Below are positions 1 through 7,565 of a stretch of DNA of 64,000 bases, piece by piece. The stretch is from Citrifermentans bremense. Lineage in GTDB: Bacteria > Desulfobacterota > Desulfuromonadia > Geobacterales > Geobacteraceae. The position numbers were made by a program, and so were the translations under genes. The notes below the pieces were generated by a model. The model saw only the letters and a program-made list of their open reading frames with translations, was not told the origin of the DNA and did no database searches. The stretch lies in contig NZ_AP023213.1 of NCBI RefSeq assembly GCF_014218275.1, positions 4,394,494 to 4,458,493 of the forward strand, read 5' to 3'. Each line of letters opens with the position of its first letter. Position 1 is the first letter of the stretch.

Positions 1-318
1 CTGGACCGGGTCGGTTCCGTCCCACAAAGGGAGCCGTACCACCTGGTCTTATGCAACGGCCTTTTGGGCGGGCCGCTGCTGCACGATGAGGCTGGGCTCG
101 ACGCGGCCTTCGCCGGCCTTGCCGCGCGTCTTCTCCCGGGCGGGGTCCTCTTGGCCGCCGACCGCTTCCACGCCGGGTGGCGGCTGCGGGTGCCGGCGGA
201 GAGGCTCAAGGAGTTGATGCAGGCGCACGGGCTCACGCCGATCGAGGTGCCGGAAGGGATCGCAGGGAAGAAAGAGGCCGTTCTCGTGCAGTACCCCAAA
301 GGCGTCGCACGCGGATGA
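1..318 (+). CDS. SAM-dependent methyltransferase, C-terminal fragment (cut by window start)
   Basis: The open frame runs from base 1 to TGA at 316-318, so only the last 105 residues are present. The visible part has a Rossmann-type strand followed by a loop (YHLVLCNGLLGGP), then a helix and a strand ending in LLPGGVLLAADRF, the pattern around motifs IV-VI of class I and CheR-like methyltransferases. The SAM-binding motif I would lie upstream of the window, so substrate and exact family cannot be told. The stop codon lies inside a 9-bp tandem repeat, so the C-terminus may vary between strains. Confidence 0.55.
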   Translation: MDRVGSVPQREPYHLVLCNGLLGGPLLHDEAGLDAAFAGLAARLLPGGVLLAADRFHAGWRLRVPAERLKELMQAHGLTPIEVPEGIAGKKEAVLVQYPKGVARG

Positions 319-352
319 CGCGGATGACGCGGATGACGCGGATGACGCGGAT
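311..352. repeat. 9-bp tandem repeat (gcggatgac) x4.7
   Basis: Four exact copies of gcggatgac (311-346) are followed by a partial copy (347-352), and the related text gcggattcctgcggatt continues into the intergenic region. The first copy supplies the stop codon of the upstream gene. Confidence 0.9.
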
Positions 353-448
353 TCCTGCGGATTAATCTGGATAAACAGTGTGAGGGTCTTTGGTACAGAG
401 ACGACGGCCACTTTCACCCCGGACTTGCTGATCAACAGGGGATTTTGC

Positions 449-481
449 AAAAAAAGGGACGCAGCCTGATGGCCCGTCCCT
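449..481 (-). terminator. Rho-independent terminator of fabH
   Basis: Read on the minus strand, a 7-bp stem AGGGACG/CGTCCCT with a 13-nt loop is followed by a run of seven T. It lies about 65 nt past the fabH stop. Confidence 0.75.
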
Positions 482-544
482 CTTACTTTAACTTCTCAAT
501 CCGCTCTATTCTTAATCTCAATCTTAATCTGATTCCCTCTTACT

Positions 545-1525
545 CTACGCCTTAAGCAGCACGCCTCCCCATGACAGCCCGCCTCCGAACCCCATCATCA
601 GCACCGTCTCGCCGGGCTTGATAACGCCGTTTCTTCGGTTCTCATCGAGCGCGAGCCCCAGCGACGCAGCCGCGGTGTTTCCGTAACGGTCGAGGTTCAG
701 CAGGAACTTCTCCTTGGGGATCCCGGTCTTCTTGGAGATGAAGTCGATGATCCTGACGTTCGCCTGGTGCGGGATGATGTGGTCTATTTGCTCCGGCTTT
801 ATCCCCGCCCGCCCCGCCAGGTCGGAGATGATGCGCGGGATGACGTCGGTGGCAAAGGTGAAGACGCTTTTGCCGGCCATCTTGAAGGTGTTCTCCTTGA
901 GCGCGATGCTCTCGGCGCTGATCGGCTTGCGCGATCCGGAGGAAGGAACCTGGATCAGCTCCCACCCCCTGCCGTCGCTCTGCATCATGGTGTGCTGGAT
1001 CCCCTTGCCGGACGTCCCGGCACCGAGAACGACGGCGCCGGCGCCATCGCCGAAAAGCGGGGCGGACCCCTTGTCGTCAAAGTCCAGTATTTTCGAATAG
1101 GTATCGGCGCCGATCAGCAGCACCTTGCGGTATTTGCCCGACAGGATCAGGTTGTCGGCGACCTCCATCCCGTAGATGAAACTGCTGCACACCGCGTTCA
1201 TGTCGAAGGCGAAGGCGCGCTCAGCTCCGATGTTCTTTTGCACCATGCAGGCGGTGGCGGGAAGGATCATGTCGGGGGTGGAAGTGGCGACGATGATGCA
1301 GTCGATCTCGAGAGGGTCGAGGTCGGCGTTCTCCAAAGCGCGCAGGGCGGCGCCGGTGGCGAGGTCCGAGGTCGCTTCCTCTTCTGCGGCGAAGCGGCGC
1401 TCGCGGATGCCGGTCCTGGAATGGATCCAGGCGTCTGCATCATCAACTAGGTACTCAAAGAAGCTATTGGGGACGACACGGGCGGGGACGTGCCCGCCGG
1501 TGCCAAGGATTTCCGCATGCAGCAT
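545..1525 (-). CDS. fabH: 3-oxoacyl-ACP synthase III (FabH)
   Basis: This thiolase-fold enzyme starts type II fatty acid synthesis by condensing an acyl-CoA with malonyl-ACP in the cytoplasm. The 326-residue length is normal. The catalytic triad is complete: Cys113 (NAVCSSF), His253 (IPHQAN) and Asn283 (YGNTAAAS), and the C-terminal glycine-rich GFGGGLSWG loop is present. The gene stands apart from any other fab gene here; a small membrane protein gene ends 76 nt upstream and a terminator follows. It may be an additional FabH paralogue with its own primer preference. That part is inference, since substrate specificity cannot be read from the sequence. Confidence 0.95.
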   Translation of the reverse strand: MLHAEILGTGGHVPARVVPNSFFEYLVDDADAWIHSRTGIRERRFAAEEEATSDLATGAALRALENADLDPLEIDCIIVATSTPDMILPATACMVQKNIGAERAFAFDMNAVCSSFIYGMEVADNLILSGKYRKVLLIGADTYSKILDFDDKGSAPLFGDGAGAVVLGAGTSGKGIQHTMMQSDGRGWELIQVPSSGSRKPISAESIALKENTFKMAGKSVFTFATDVIPRIISDLAGRAGIKPEQIDHIIPHQANVRIIDFISKKTGIPKEKFLLNLDRYGNTAAASLGLALDENRRNGVIKPGETVLMMGFGGGLSWGGVLLKA

Positions 1526-1601
1526 GTCAGTGCGCCTCCCTTGCTTCCCGCGAATGGGATCGCGGAAACGTACTGTTTATCTCATAATAAAATACCGTTT
1601 G

Positions 1602-1922
1602 TCAATTAATTTGACTCTCCTTATCGAAAATGGCATCCACCACCCCGTAGACCCACAAAAGAAGGAACCCCACCATGAGCCATTTGGCATAGGGGGAGTC
1701 GGTCTGGATCGACGCGAGCACGCGCTCGGCATCCATCCCCCCGCCCCGCGCCGCGAGCATCAGCTTTCCCGCGCTGCGCATGGCTATGAAGAGCCCTCCC
1801 AGGATGAAGACGTTGTCGAGCAGAATCATCACGCCGCCTTTGACGCGGCTGCCGCGGTACAGCTGCCCGAGCCCCGGCAGCACCAGCGCGGAAAGCGCCA
1901 CGGCTTTGATCTTGTTTCCCAT
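1602..1922 (-). CDS. Small membrane protein of unknown function
   Basis: The product has 106 residues. An N-terminal segment with LPGLGQLYRG resembles the G-x-GQ-x-Y-x-G turn of TM2-like and related small membrane proteins. Two further hydrophobic segments follow, about residues 30-50 and 82-98, the last being WLMVGFLLLWVYGVVDA. It has a good Shine-Dalgarno (AGAAGGAG read on the minus strand, just upstream of 1922) and may be cotranscribed with fabH. No enzymatic motif is visible and no function is proposed. Confidence 0.75.
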   Translation of the reverse strand: MGNKIKAVALSALVLPGLGQLYRGSRVKGGVMILLDNVFILGGLFIAMRSAGKLMLAARGGGMDAERVLASIQTDSPYAKWLMVGFLLLWVYGVVDAIFDKESQIN

Positions 1923-2025
1923 CTTTGTTTTCTCCTTCTAGCTAACGGCGCGGTGCCCGCGCCGGGTTGGAAATCATCGTTTTTATGTTGTGAAATGCTG
2001 GAATTTCTGCTAGTTGTTCACCACT

Positions 2026-2601
2026 ATGGACAAATCCTCATCCATGAAAAGACGCGAAGCCATCATGCCGCTCCTCAAGGATCCGGAGGTGGAGGTGCGC
2101 CTGGCTGCCGCTCGCGCGCTGGAAAAGCTGGAGGCGGCCGAGAGCCTGGAAGAGGTCTTCGAGCGGCTGAAACGCGGGGACCGCGCCACCAAGGTGGCCG
2201 CCATCTACGCGCTGGGACAGATCGGGGGAGCCAAGGTGCTGCCGGTCCTTTTTTACTGCGCGGGAAGAAGCGAGGAAGACATCAAGTGCGCGGCGATACG
2301 CGTGCTGGGCGAGGTGGAGCTCCCTGAGGCGGTGCCGGTCCTTATGGGGCAGCTCAAAGAACCGGCGCCCGAGGTGCGGGCCGCGGCCATCGAGGCGCTT
2401 TCCCACTACCGCGACCCCGCCCTGGTCCCCCGGCTGCTCCCTTTCCTGGATGAAAACGACGGCATGGTCGACGCCGAAGCCGCACTGGCACTCGGGCGCA
2501 TCGGTGACGCCTCGCTCGCCGAACCGCTGATGAAGCTGGTGAACTCCCCCCACGAAAGAACCCGCGCCGCCGCGGCGACAGCCCTGTCGCTGCTCCCCTG
2601 A
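2026..2601 (+). CDS. HEAT-repeat protein
   Basis: This 191-residue protein is made almost entirely of HEAT/PBS-lyase-type helical repeats of about 31 residues, such as EVEVRLAAARALEKL, ATKVAAIYALGQIGG and EVRAAAIEALSHY. There is no signal peptide, so a cytoplasmic protein-protein scaffold is likely. ATG 2026 is taken as the start. A TTG at 2014 in the same frame, preceded by ggaa, is an alternative adding four residues. It converges with the HD-GYP gene, which ends 6 nt downstream. The repeats resemble those of the larger HEAT protein at 3911-5479, so the three genes may work together (inference). Confidence 0.8.
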   Translation: MDKSSSMKRREAIMPLLKDPEVEVRLAAARALEKLEAAESLEEVFERLKRGDRATKVAAIYALGQIGGAKVLPVLFYCAGRSEEDIKCAAIRVLGEVELPEAVPVLMGQLKEPAPEVRAAAIEALSHYRDPALVPRLLPFLDENDGMVDAEAALALGRIGDASLAEPLMKLVNSPHERTRAAAATALSLLP

Positions 2602-2607
2602 CCCTCC

Positions 2608-3918
2608 CTAGAAGTAGCGCGCCACGTCGATCCCCTTTACCAGAGGATCCACCAGGTCCACGATGCAGTCGCCGCTCGAGATCAGGCTTCTCAGTTCGGG
2701 CTCGTCGAGCATGCTCCCTTGCCGGTCCATGACCACCTTCACCACCGCGGCGCCGCAGGGCTGGCTGCTGGGGGCGAAGACGACCGCGATCTCGTTGCTG
2801 TCGAGACGGACCAGGCTTCCCGTCGGGTACTTCCCGGTCAGTTCCATGAACCGTTCCACGACGGCGCCGTCAAGGCTACCCCCCACGGCCTTCCTGATCT
2901 CCTTCATCGCCTGGTCGGGGAGCATGGGGCGCTGGTAGCTTCTGAGCGTGGTGGTGGCGTCGTAGAAGTCGGCGACCGCTACGATCTTGCTGGTGGTGCC
3001 GAACTCCTTATCCCTGGCCCACTCCGGGTAGCCGGCCCGGTCGTAGCGGATGTGGTGCCCAAGCACCGCCTCCGCCACCTTCTCCGACACCCCTTCCATC
3101 TCCCGCACGATGGCGGCGCCGTATTCCGGGTGCTTCCTCATCTCCACGAACTCGTCGCTGTTCAATTTTCCCGGCTTGTTGAGGATGTCCTTGTCCACCC
3201 GCGTCTTGCCGATGTCGTGGAGAAAACCGGCCAGCCCGCTTTCCTCCACTTCTGGCTCCCGGTGCCCCATGGACGCCGAGAGCGCCATGGAGAGCACCCC
3301 CACGTTGACGCTGTGCTGGAAGGTGTAGTTGTCGTAATCCTTGATCAGGGCCAGGCCCAGGAGCGCGGCGGGCTCCTTGATCGCCGCGGAGGCGAGGCTG
3401 CTCACCACGGTGAGCATGCGCCGGGAGTTGGGTATGCGCCCCTTGCCGATCTCCTCGAAGATGTCGCGCACCGCGCTCACCGCTTCGTTGTAGGTGTGGG
3501 AGAGGGAATCCTCCTCCATCACCTCGATCAGTTTTACGCCGGCCTCCTTGAGCCCACGGGAGAGTTCGCCGGCCTCGCCGCTTCCCTCCGCGAGAAGGCG
3601 CGCCAGCACGGACAGGTCCGGCGCCAGCACCCCCGGCTTCAGGACCAACCCGGCAATCCCCTTCTCCTCCAGGCGGTTGATCAGCTCCTGCAGCGGCGCA
3701 GGGGGGGCGAAGAAGAGATGCTCGCCCACGGAGAGAACGCCGTCCACTACTGCCAGCCGCAGGTCTCCGCCGTTTCTCTGCAGCACCAGCATCAGGTTTT
3801 CCATCTCCCGGAAGGGCTGCAACGAGGCGGGGTGCCCCGGAGGGTAGAGCCCCGCCCCCTTGATCGCCCCCGACAGCAGAGTCGCCAGGCGTTGTGCATG
3901 CTGCAGGCCGTCAATCAT
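2608..3918 (-). CDS. HD-GYP domain protein with N-terminal shared domain
   Basis: This 436-residue protein has an N-terminal domain (about 10-140) and a C-terminal HD-GYP domain (about 190-390). The HD-GYP signature is mostly present: QHS (His202), FLHDIGK (His234-Asp235, Lys238), KHP (His263) and HHIRYDRAGYP (288-298). The last deviates from the usual HHERxDGxGYP, with Glu replaced by Ile and the first Gly of the GxGYP turn altered. Intact family members hydrolyse cyclic di-GMP; activity here is plausible but unproven. The start at 3918 is chosen because AGGAGG lies 5 nt upstream and the gene overlaps the upstream HEAT gene by 8 nt, which indicates translational coupling. Its N-terminus carries AIKGAGLYPPGHP (18-30), nearly the same as in the upstream protein. 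Confidence 0.88.
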   Translation of the reverse strand: MIDGLQHAQRLATLLSGAIKGAGLYPPGHPASLQPFREMENLMLVLQRNGGDLRLAVVDGVLSVGEHLFFAPPAPLQELINRLEEKGIAGLVLKPGVLAPDLSVLARLLAEGSGEAGELSRGLKEAGVKLIEVMEEDSLSHTYNEAVSAVRDIFEEIGKGRIPNSRRMLTVVSSLASAAIKEPAALLGLALIKDYDNYTFQHSVNVGVLSMALSASMGHREPEVEESGLAGFLHDIGKTRVDKDILNKPGKLNSDEFVEMRKHPEYGAAIVREMEGVSEKVAEAVLGHHIRYDRAGYPEWARDKEFGTTSKIVAVADFYDATTTLRSYQRPMLPDQAMKEIRKAVGGSLDGAVVERFMELTGKYPTGSLVRLDSNEIAVVFAPSSQPCGAAVVKVVMDRQGSMLDEPELRSLISSGDCIVDLVDPLVKGIDVARYF

Positions 3919-5479
3919 GGGTCCCTCCTGAGATCCTTTCGATGGCGTCCAATGCCTCCCGGCAGGACTCGGCGAGCGCGCCGGAGCCGCGGGCGAGCGT
4001 GCTGAGGGCGGCAATCGCCGTCTCGTCGCCCAGCATCCCCAGCGTCGAGGCGACCGCCACCTTGAGTTCGAGCCAGCGCCCCATGACCGGCCAGCCGCGG
4101 GTGCCGAGCATCTTGAGCAGTTGCGGCGTGACCCTGCGGTCGCCGATGCGCCCCAGTGCCGTCACCACTTCCTTCTTCACTCCGAGCTCCTTCAACAGGA
4201 GGTCGCGGCGCTCCAGAAGCTTCAAAAGCGCAGGCACCGCCTCGCGGCTCCGCATAAGCCCCAGGGAGAGTATGGCGTGGCGCACCACACCCTCGTCCTC
4301 CTCTTCCAGCAGCGGCAGCAGCAGGAGCACCGACGCCTCCCCCCCTATCTTCATCAGGGCCCGGACCGCTTCCTTGCGCACCCGGACGTCGTGGTGGTAC
4401 AAGGGGCGCTTGAGGGCAAGGACGCAGTCGGCGCAGCGCAACTCCCCAATGATCGCCACCATGTTGCGCACCACGTACCAGCGCTCGTCCTTTAGCATCG
4501 CGACCAGAGGCGCTACGGCGGACTGCCCCATGGCAACGAGCGCTGCGGCGAGCGATTTCCTTTCGAAGAGCCCCTGGGCCAGGCAGATTCTCTGGATCAC
4601 CCAGTAGGCCCCTTTCCCCCCAAGGACCGCCAGCACCCGGTGGATCGAATCCCGCACCTCGCAGTCGCGGCTCTCCAGCGCGTTCATCAGCTGGTCCGCC
4701 GCTCCGTCCGCCAGTTGATCCAGCGTGAACAGGGCGTACTCCCGCTGGGGGAGGCTCCGTTCCGGCTCCTGATGCTGGCGCAGCAGCTCCTCCAGGATGG
4801 TGAGGACCGGGACCTGCTGCGGGTCGGCGTGATACCCCGCCATCAGCTCCCGTCCCAGATCCTGGTAGCGCATGTCGCTTTGTTCCCCCGCCATCAGCAG
4901 CAGCAGTTCGCCGATGCCGCGCTGCTGGTTCGCGGGTGACGGGGGAGCCCCTAGAGAGGGGATGCTATCCCAGCCCTCCTGCTCCCCTTCCTGGTATGCG
5001 GGGCGCTTGGCCCAGATGGAGGCCAAGTCCTTTTCGTTGACCCAGATGGTCCGCACCCCTTTGTCTTCCAGCTCTTTGGCAAGGCCGCCGGCGGCGGCCC
5101 CCTTCTGCGGGTCACAGTTGAGCAGATGCACGAAGACCCCCAGGTCTCCGGGGATGAGGTCCTGCATGAAGCTTATGTTGGCGATCCTGCGGATGAAGCA
5201 CTCATGCGCCAGCTGCTGCACCATGCTGTTCCCCTGCACAGGCTCTCCCGTCAAGATAAAGCCCTGCCGGTTCACGCCGAGCACCAGCTCGCGGTCCGCT
5301 ACGAGCCTTCTCAGGCCGTCGTAGGCGCGCTGCAGGGTCTCGGTGCGGTACGGGTGCCCCTTGGGGTAGAAACCCGCCCCCTTCACCGCCTTGTGCAACT
5401 CGACCAGCGCCTGGACCAGGAACCCCGGGTTCTCCGCCGGCGGGACGAGCTTGAGCAGTTTCTTGTTTACGACTGGCAA
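3911..5479 (-). CDS. HEAT-repeat protein with N-terminal domain shared with the HD-GYP partner
   Basis: This 522-residue protein has an N-terminal domain (about 15-170) with AVKGAGFYPKGHP (31-43), matching the coupled HD-GYP protein in both sequence and following layout (a short recognisable strand, then an alpha-rich region ending in a LAKELEDKGV-type helix). The C-terminal 300 residues are HEAT repeats (for example VRVRKEAVRALMKIGG and DDGVV-like helices). There is no signal peptide or membrane segment. A shared input or dimerisation domain feeding a phosphodiesterase and a scaffold is the simplest reading, and is inference. It is the first gene of a two-gene operon, divergent from radA. 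Confidence 0.82.
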   Translation of the reverse strand: MPVVNKKLLKLVPPAENPGFLVQALVELHKAVKGAGFYPKGHPYRTETLQRAYDGLRRLVADRELVLGVNRQGFILTGEPVQGNSMVQQLAHECFIRRIANISFMQDLIPGDLGVFVHLLNCDPQKGAAAGGLAKELEDKGVRTIWVNEKDLASIWAKRPAYQEGEQEGWDSIPSLGAPPSPANQQRGIGELLLLMAGEQSDMRYQDLGRELMAGYHADPQQVPVLTILEELLRQHQEPERSLPQREYALFTLDQLADGAADQLMNALESRDCEVRDSIHRVLAVLGGKGAYWVIQRICLAQGLFERKSLAAALVAMGQSAVAPLVAMLKDERWYVVRNMVAIIGELRCADCVLALKRPLYHHDVRVRKEAVRALMKIGGEASVLLLLPLLEEEDEGVVRHAILSLGLMRSREAVPALLKLLERRDLLLKELGVKKEVVTALGRIGDRRVTPQLLKMLGTRGWPVMGRWLELKVAVASTLGMLGDETAIAALSTLARGSGALAESCREALDAIERISGGTHD

Positions 5480-5590
5480 AGATGCCTCCCCTGACCCAAC
5501 CCTTACACATTAGAGCCGTGCGCGATTTTATCTCACCGAGCGAAAGCTTGTCAAACTAATAGGGGGCGCGGCCGCAGAAGTGCGCCGCAG

Positions 5591-5619
5591 TTGACACCTG
5601 TGGGCAAAAAGCTTAGTAT
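5591..5619 (+). promoter_or_regulatory. Sigma-70-type promoter of radA
   Basis: TTGACA (5591-5596), a 17-bp spacer and TAGTAT (5614-5619) lie about 40 nt upstream of the radA start. Confidence 0.7.
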
Positions 5620-5660
5620 TGCGTAGTTTTTGCCCCGTTCGGGGTGCGGGGACGGGGGAT

Positions 5661-7019
5661 ATGGCCAAGGTAAAAGTAAAGACAGGGTTCGTCTGTTCCG
5701 AGTGCGGCGCGGATTACCCGAAGTGGCAGGGACACTGCACCGCCTGCGACGCCTGGAGCACCATCAAGGAGGTCCGGCTCGGATCCGAGCGCTCGGCGCG
5801 GCGCGAAGGTTTCGCGGGTGCCACCTCTTCGGTGACCCTTCTTTCCCAGGTCGAGTGCAGCGAAAAGGCCCGCTTTTCCAGCGGCAGCGAGGAGTTCGAC
5901 CGGGTCCTGGGCGGTGGCTTCGTCCCCGGCTCGGTGATCCTGATCGGGGGGGACCCCGGCGCCGGGAAGAGCACCATCCTTTTGCAGACCATGTGCTTTG
6001 CCGCCGCCTCCAAGGAGGTGCTCTACGTCTCGGGCGAAGAGTCGCTGCAGCAGATCGCCGGGCGCGCAAGGAGGCTTCAGCTTCCCCTGGACCGGGTGAA
6101 GATGCTGGCCGAAAGCTCGGTGGAAGCGGTCCTGGAGGCCGCGAAGTCCGAGCGCCCCGAGGTGGTGGTGATCGATTCGATCCAGGTGATGCAGTCCGCA
6201 GCGCTGGAGGCGGCGCCCGGAGGGGTGTCCCAGGTGCGCGAGTGCGCAGCCGCGCTCACCTGCTACGCCAAGACCTCCGGGGTGGTGCTGATCATGGTCG
6301 GGCACGTAACGAAGGACCAGTCTCTGGCCGGCCCCATGACCCTCTCCCACATGGTCGACACCCAGGTGATGCTCTCCTCCACCGAGGACTCACGGTACCG
6401 GCTGATGCGCACCACGAAGAACCGCTTCGGTCCCGTGAACGAACTGGGGGTCTTCGCCATGACCGAGGGGGGGCTGCGCGAGGTGAAAAACCCCTCGGCC
6501 ATCTTCCTCTCCCGCAGCGAGAGCGCCGCGCCCGGAAGCCTGATCAGCGTTCTTTGGGAAGGGACCAGGCCGCTTCTGGTCGAGATCCAGTCCCTGGTGG
6601 TGGGGGCGCAGTACGGCTCGCCGCGCAGGCTCGGCATCGGGCTGGACCAAAACCGCATCGCCATGATCCTCGCCGTCATCACCAAGCACGGCGGCCTCGT
6701 GCTCTCGGACCAGGACGTCTTCGTGAATGTCGTGGGGGGGATCAGGGTCTTGGAGACCAGCGCCGACCTGGCGGTGGCACTCGCCATAGTTTCCAGCTTC
6801 CGGAACACTGTGCTCCCCCAGGACCTGCTGGTCTTCGGGGAGGTGGGGCTCTCCGGCGAGATCCGCCCGGTCTCCAACGGGGAGATGCGGCTCAAGGAAG
6901 GGGTGAAGCACGGCTTCACCCGCGCCATCGTACCCAAGGGGAACGCCCCGAGAAAGGGGATCCCCGGGCTCGAGGTGGTGGCGGTGAGTTCGCTCCCCGA
7001 GGCGCTGGAAGCGATATGA
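5661..7019 (+). CDS. radA: DNA repair protein RadA
   Basis: RadA (Sms) is a RecA-related ATPase that drives branch migration during homologous recombination and repair. The 452-residue protein has the full domain series: N-terminal C4 zinc finger (Cys12, Cys15, Cys26, Cys29), RecA-type ATPase core with Walker A GGDPGAGKST (96-105), the RadA-specific KNRFG motif (253-257), and a C-terminal Lon-protease-like domain. The ATG at 5661 follows a G-rich ribosome site. The frame stays open upstream to 5619, but that part lies at or downstream of the -10 box and is not used. The gene appears monocistronic, with a weak hairpin after it. Confidence 0.96.
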   Translation: MAKVKVKTGFVCSECGADYPKWQGHCTACDAWSTIKEVRLGSERSARREGFAGATSSVTLLSQVECSEKARFSSGSEEFDRVLGGGFVPGSVILIGGDPGAGKSTILLQTMCFAAASKEVLYVSGEESLQQIAGRARRLQLPLDRVKMLAESSVEAVLEAAKSERPEVVVIDSIQVMQSAALEAAPGGVSQVRECAAALTCYAKTSGVVLIMVGHVTKDQSLAGPMTLSHMVDTQVMLSSTEDSRYRLMRTTKNRFGPVNELGVFAMTEGGLREVKNPSAIFLSRSESAAPGSLISVLWEGTRPLLVEIQSLVVGAQYGSPRRLGIGLDQNRIAMILAVITKHGGLVLSDQDVFVNVVGGIRVLETSADLAVALAIVSSFRNTVLPQDLLVFGEVGLSGEIRPVSNGEMRLKEGVKHGFTRAIVPKGNAPRKGIPGLEVVAVSSLPEALEAI

Positions 7020-7050
7020 ACCCGATCTAATGAGCGACAAAAGGATGCCT

Positions 7051-7072
7051 GCGCAGCGATCCCTGCGCTTTT
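7051..7072 (+). terminator. Weak terminator after radA
   Basis: Stem GCGCAG/CTGCGC with a 6-nt loop followed by TTTT, 32 nt past the radA stop. Confidence 0.45.
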
Positions 7073-7166
7073 ACCCGTGATTTTTGTTCATCTCCAGGCA
7101 AATTTCGCTTTACTAATGGGGAAAAATCCTCTTTAATGTCGAATTGATTAGAAAAGGACAGGTGTC

Positions 7167-7523
7167 ATGAATACGGAAAAGCTCGAGTACTTCAGAGGTA
7201 TCCTGCAGGAAGAGAAGAGATCGCTCCTCGAAGAGGCAGGCCGCACCGTCTCCGAGATGACCTCCGACACGACCAACTTCCCCGACCCCACCGACAGGGC
7301 CACCCAGGAATCGGACCGCACCTTCGAATTGAGGATCCGTGACCGGGAGCGGAAGCTTATCGTGAAGATCCAGGAGGCGCTGGCCCGGATAGAGGCCGGA
7401 ACCTTCGGCATCTGCGAGGTCTGCGAAGAGGACATCAGCGAGGCGCGCCTCAAAGCCCGCCCGGTAACCACGCTCTGCATCGACTGCAAGATGGAACAAG
7501 AAAAGAAAGAACGCTTTCGGTAA
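7167..7523 (+). CDS. dksA: DksA/TraR-family zinc-finger transcription factor
   Basis: DksA proteins bind in the secondary channel of RNA polymerase and, with ppGpp, adjust transcription of rRNA and amino-acid genes. This 118-residue protein has the coiled coil with the tip motif FPDPTDRA (Asp40, Asp43) that is needed for activity in E. coli DksA, and a C4 zinc finger (Cys83, Cys86, Cys104, Cys107). It is shorter than E. coli DksA (151) because it lacks most of the N-terminal helix, as is common in deltaproteobacteria. An AGAAAAGGACAG ribosome site precedes the ATG. It lies 42 nt upstream of the histidine kinase and could be cotranscribed with it. Whether it is the main DksA or a paralogue cannot be said. 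Confidence 0.9.
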   Translation: MNTEKLEYFRGILQEEKRSLLEEAGRTVSEMTSDTTNFPDPTDRATQESDRTFELRIRDRERKLIVKIQEALARIEAGTFGICEVCEEDISEARLKARPVTTLCIDCKMEQEKKERFR

Positions 7524-7565
7524 CCAATAAAACCCCCTAGAGCTGTCGTTTCCTTCGGAGTTCCC

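Noticed and set aside
1176..2327. 383-codon plus-strand frame over fabH and the small membrane protein
   Set aside because: It has no domain and overlaps three genes with clear evidence.
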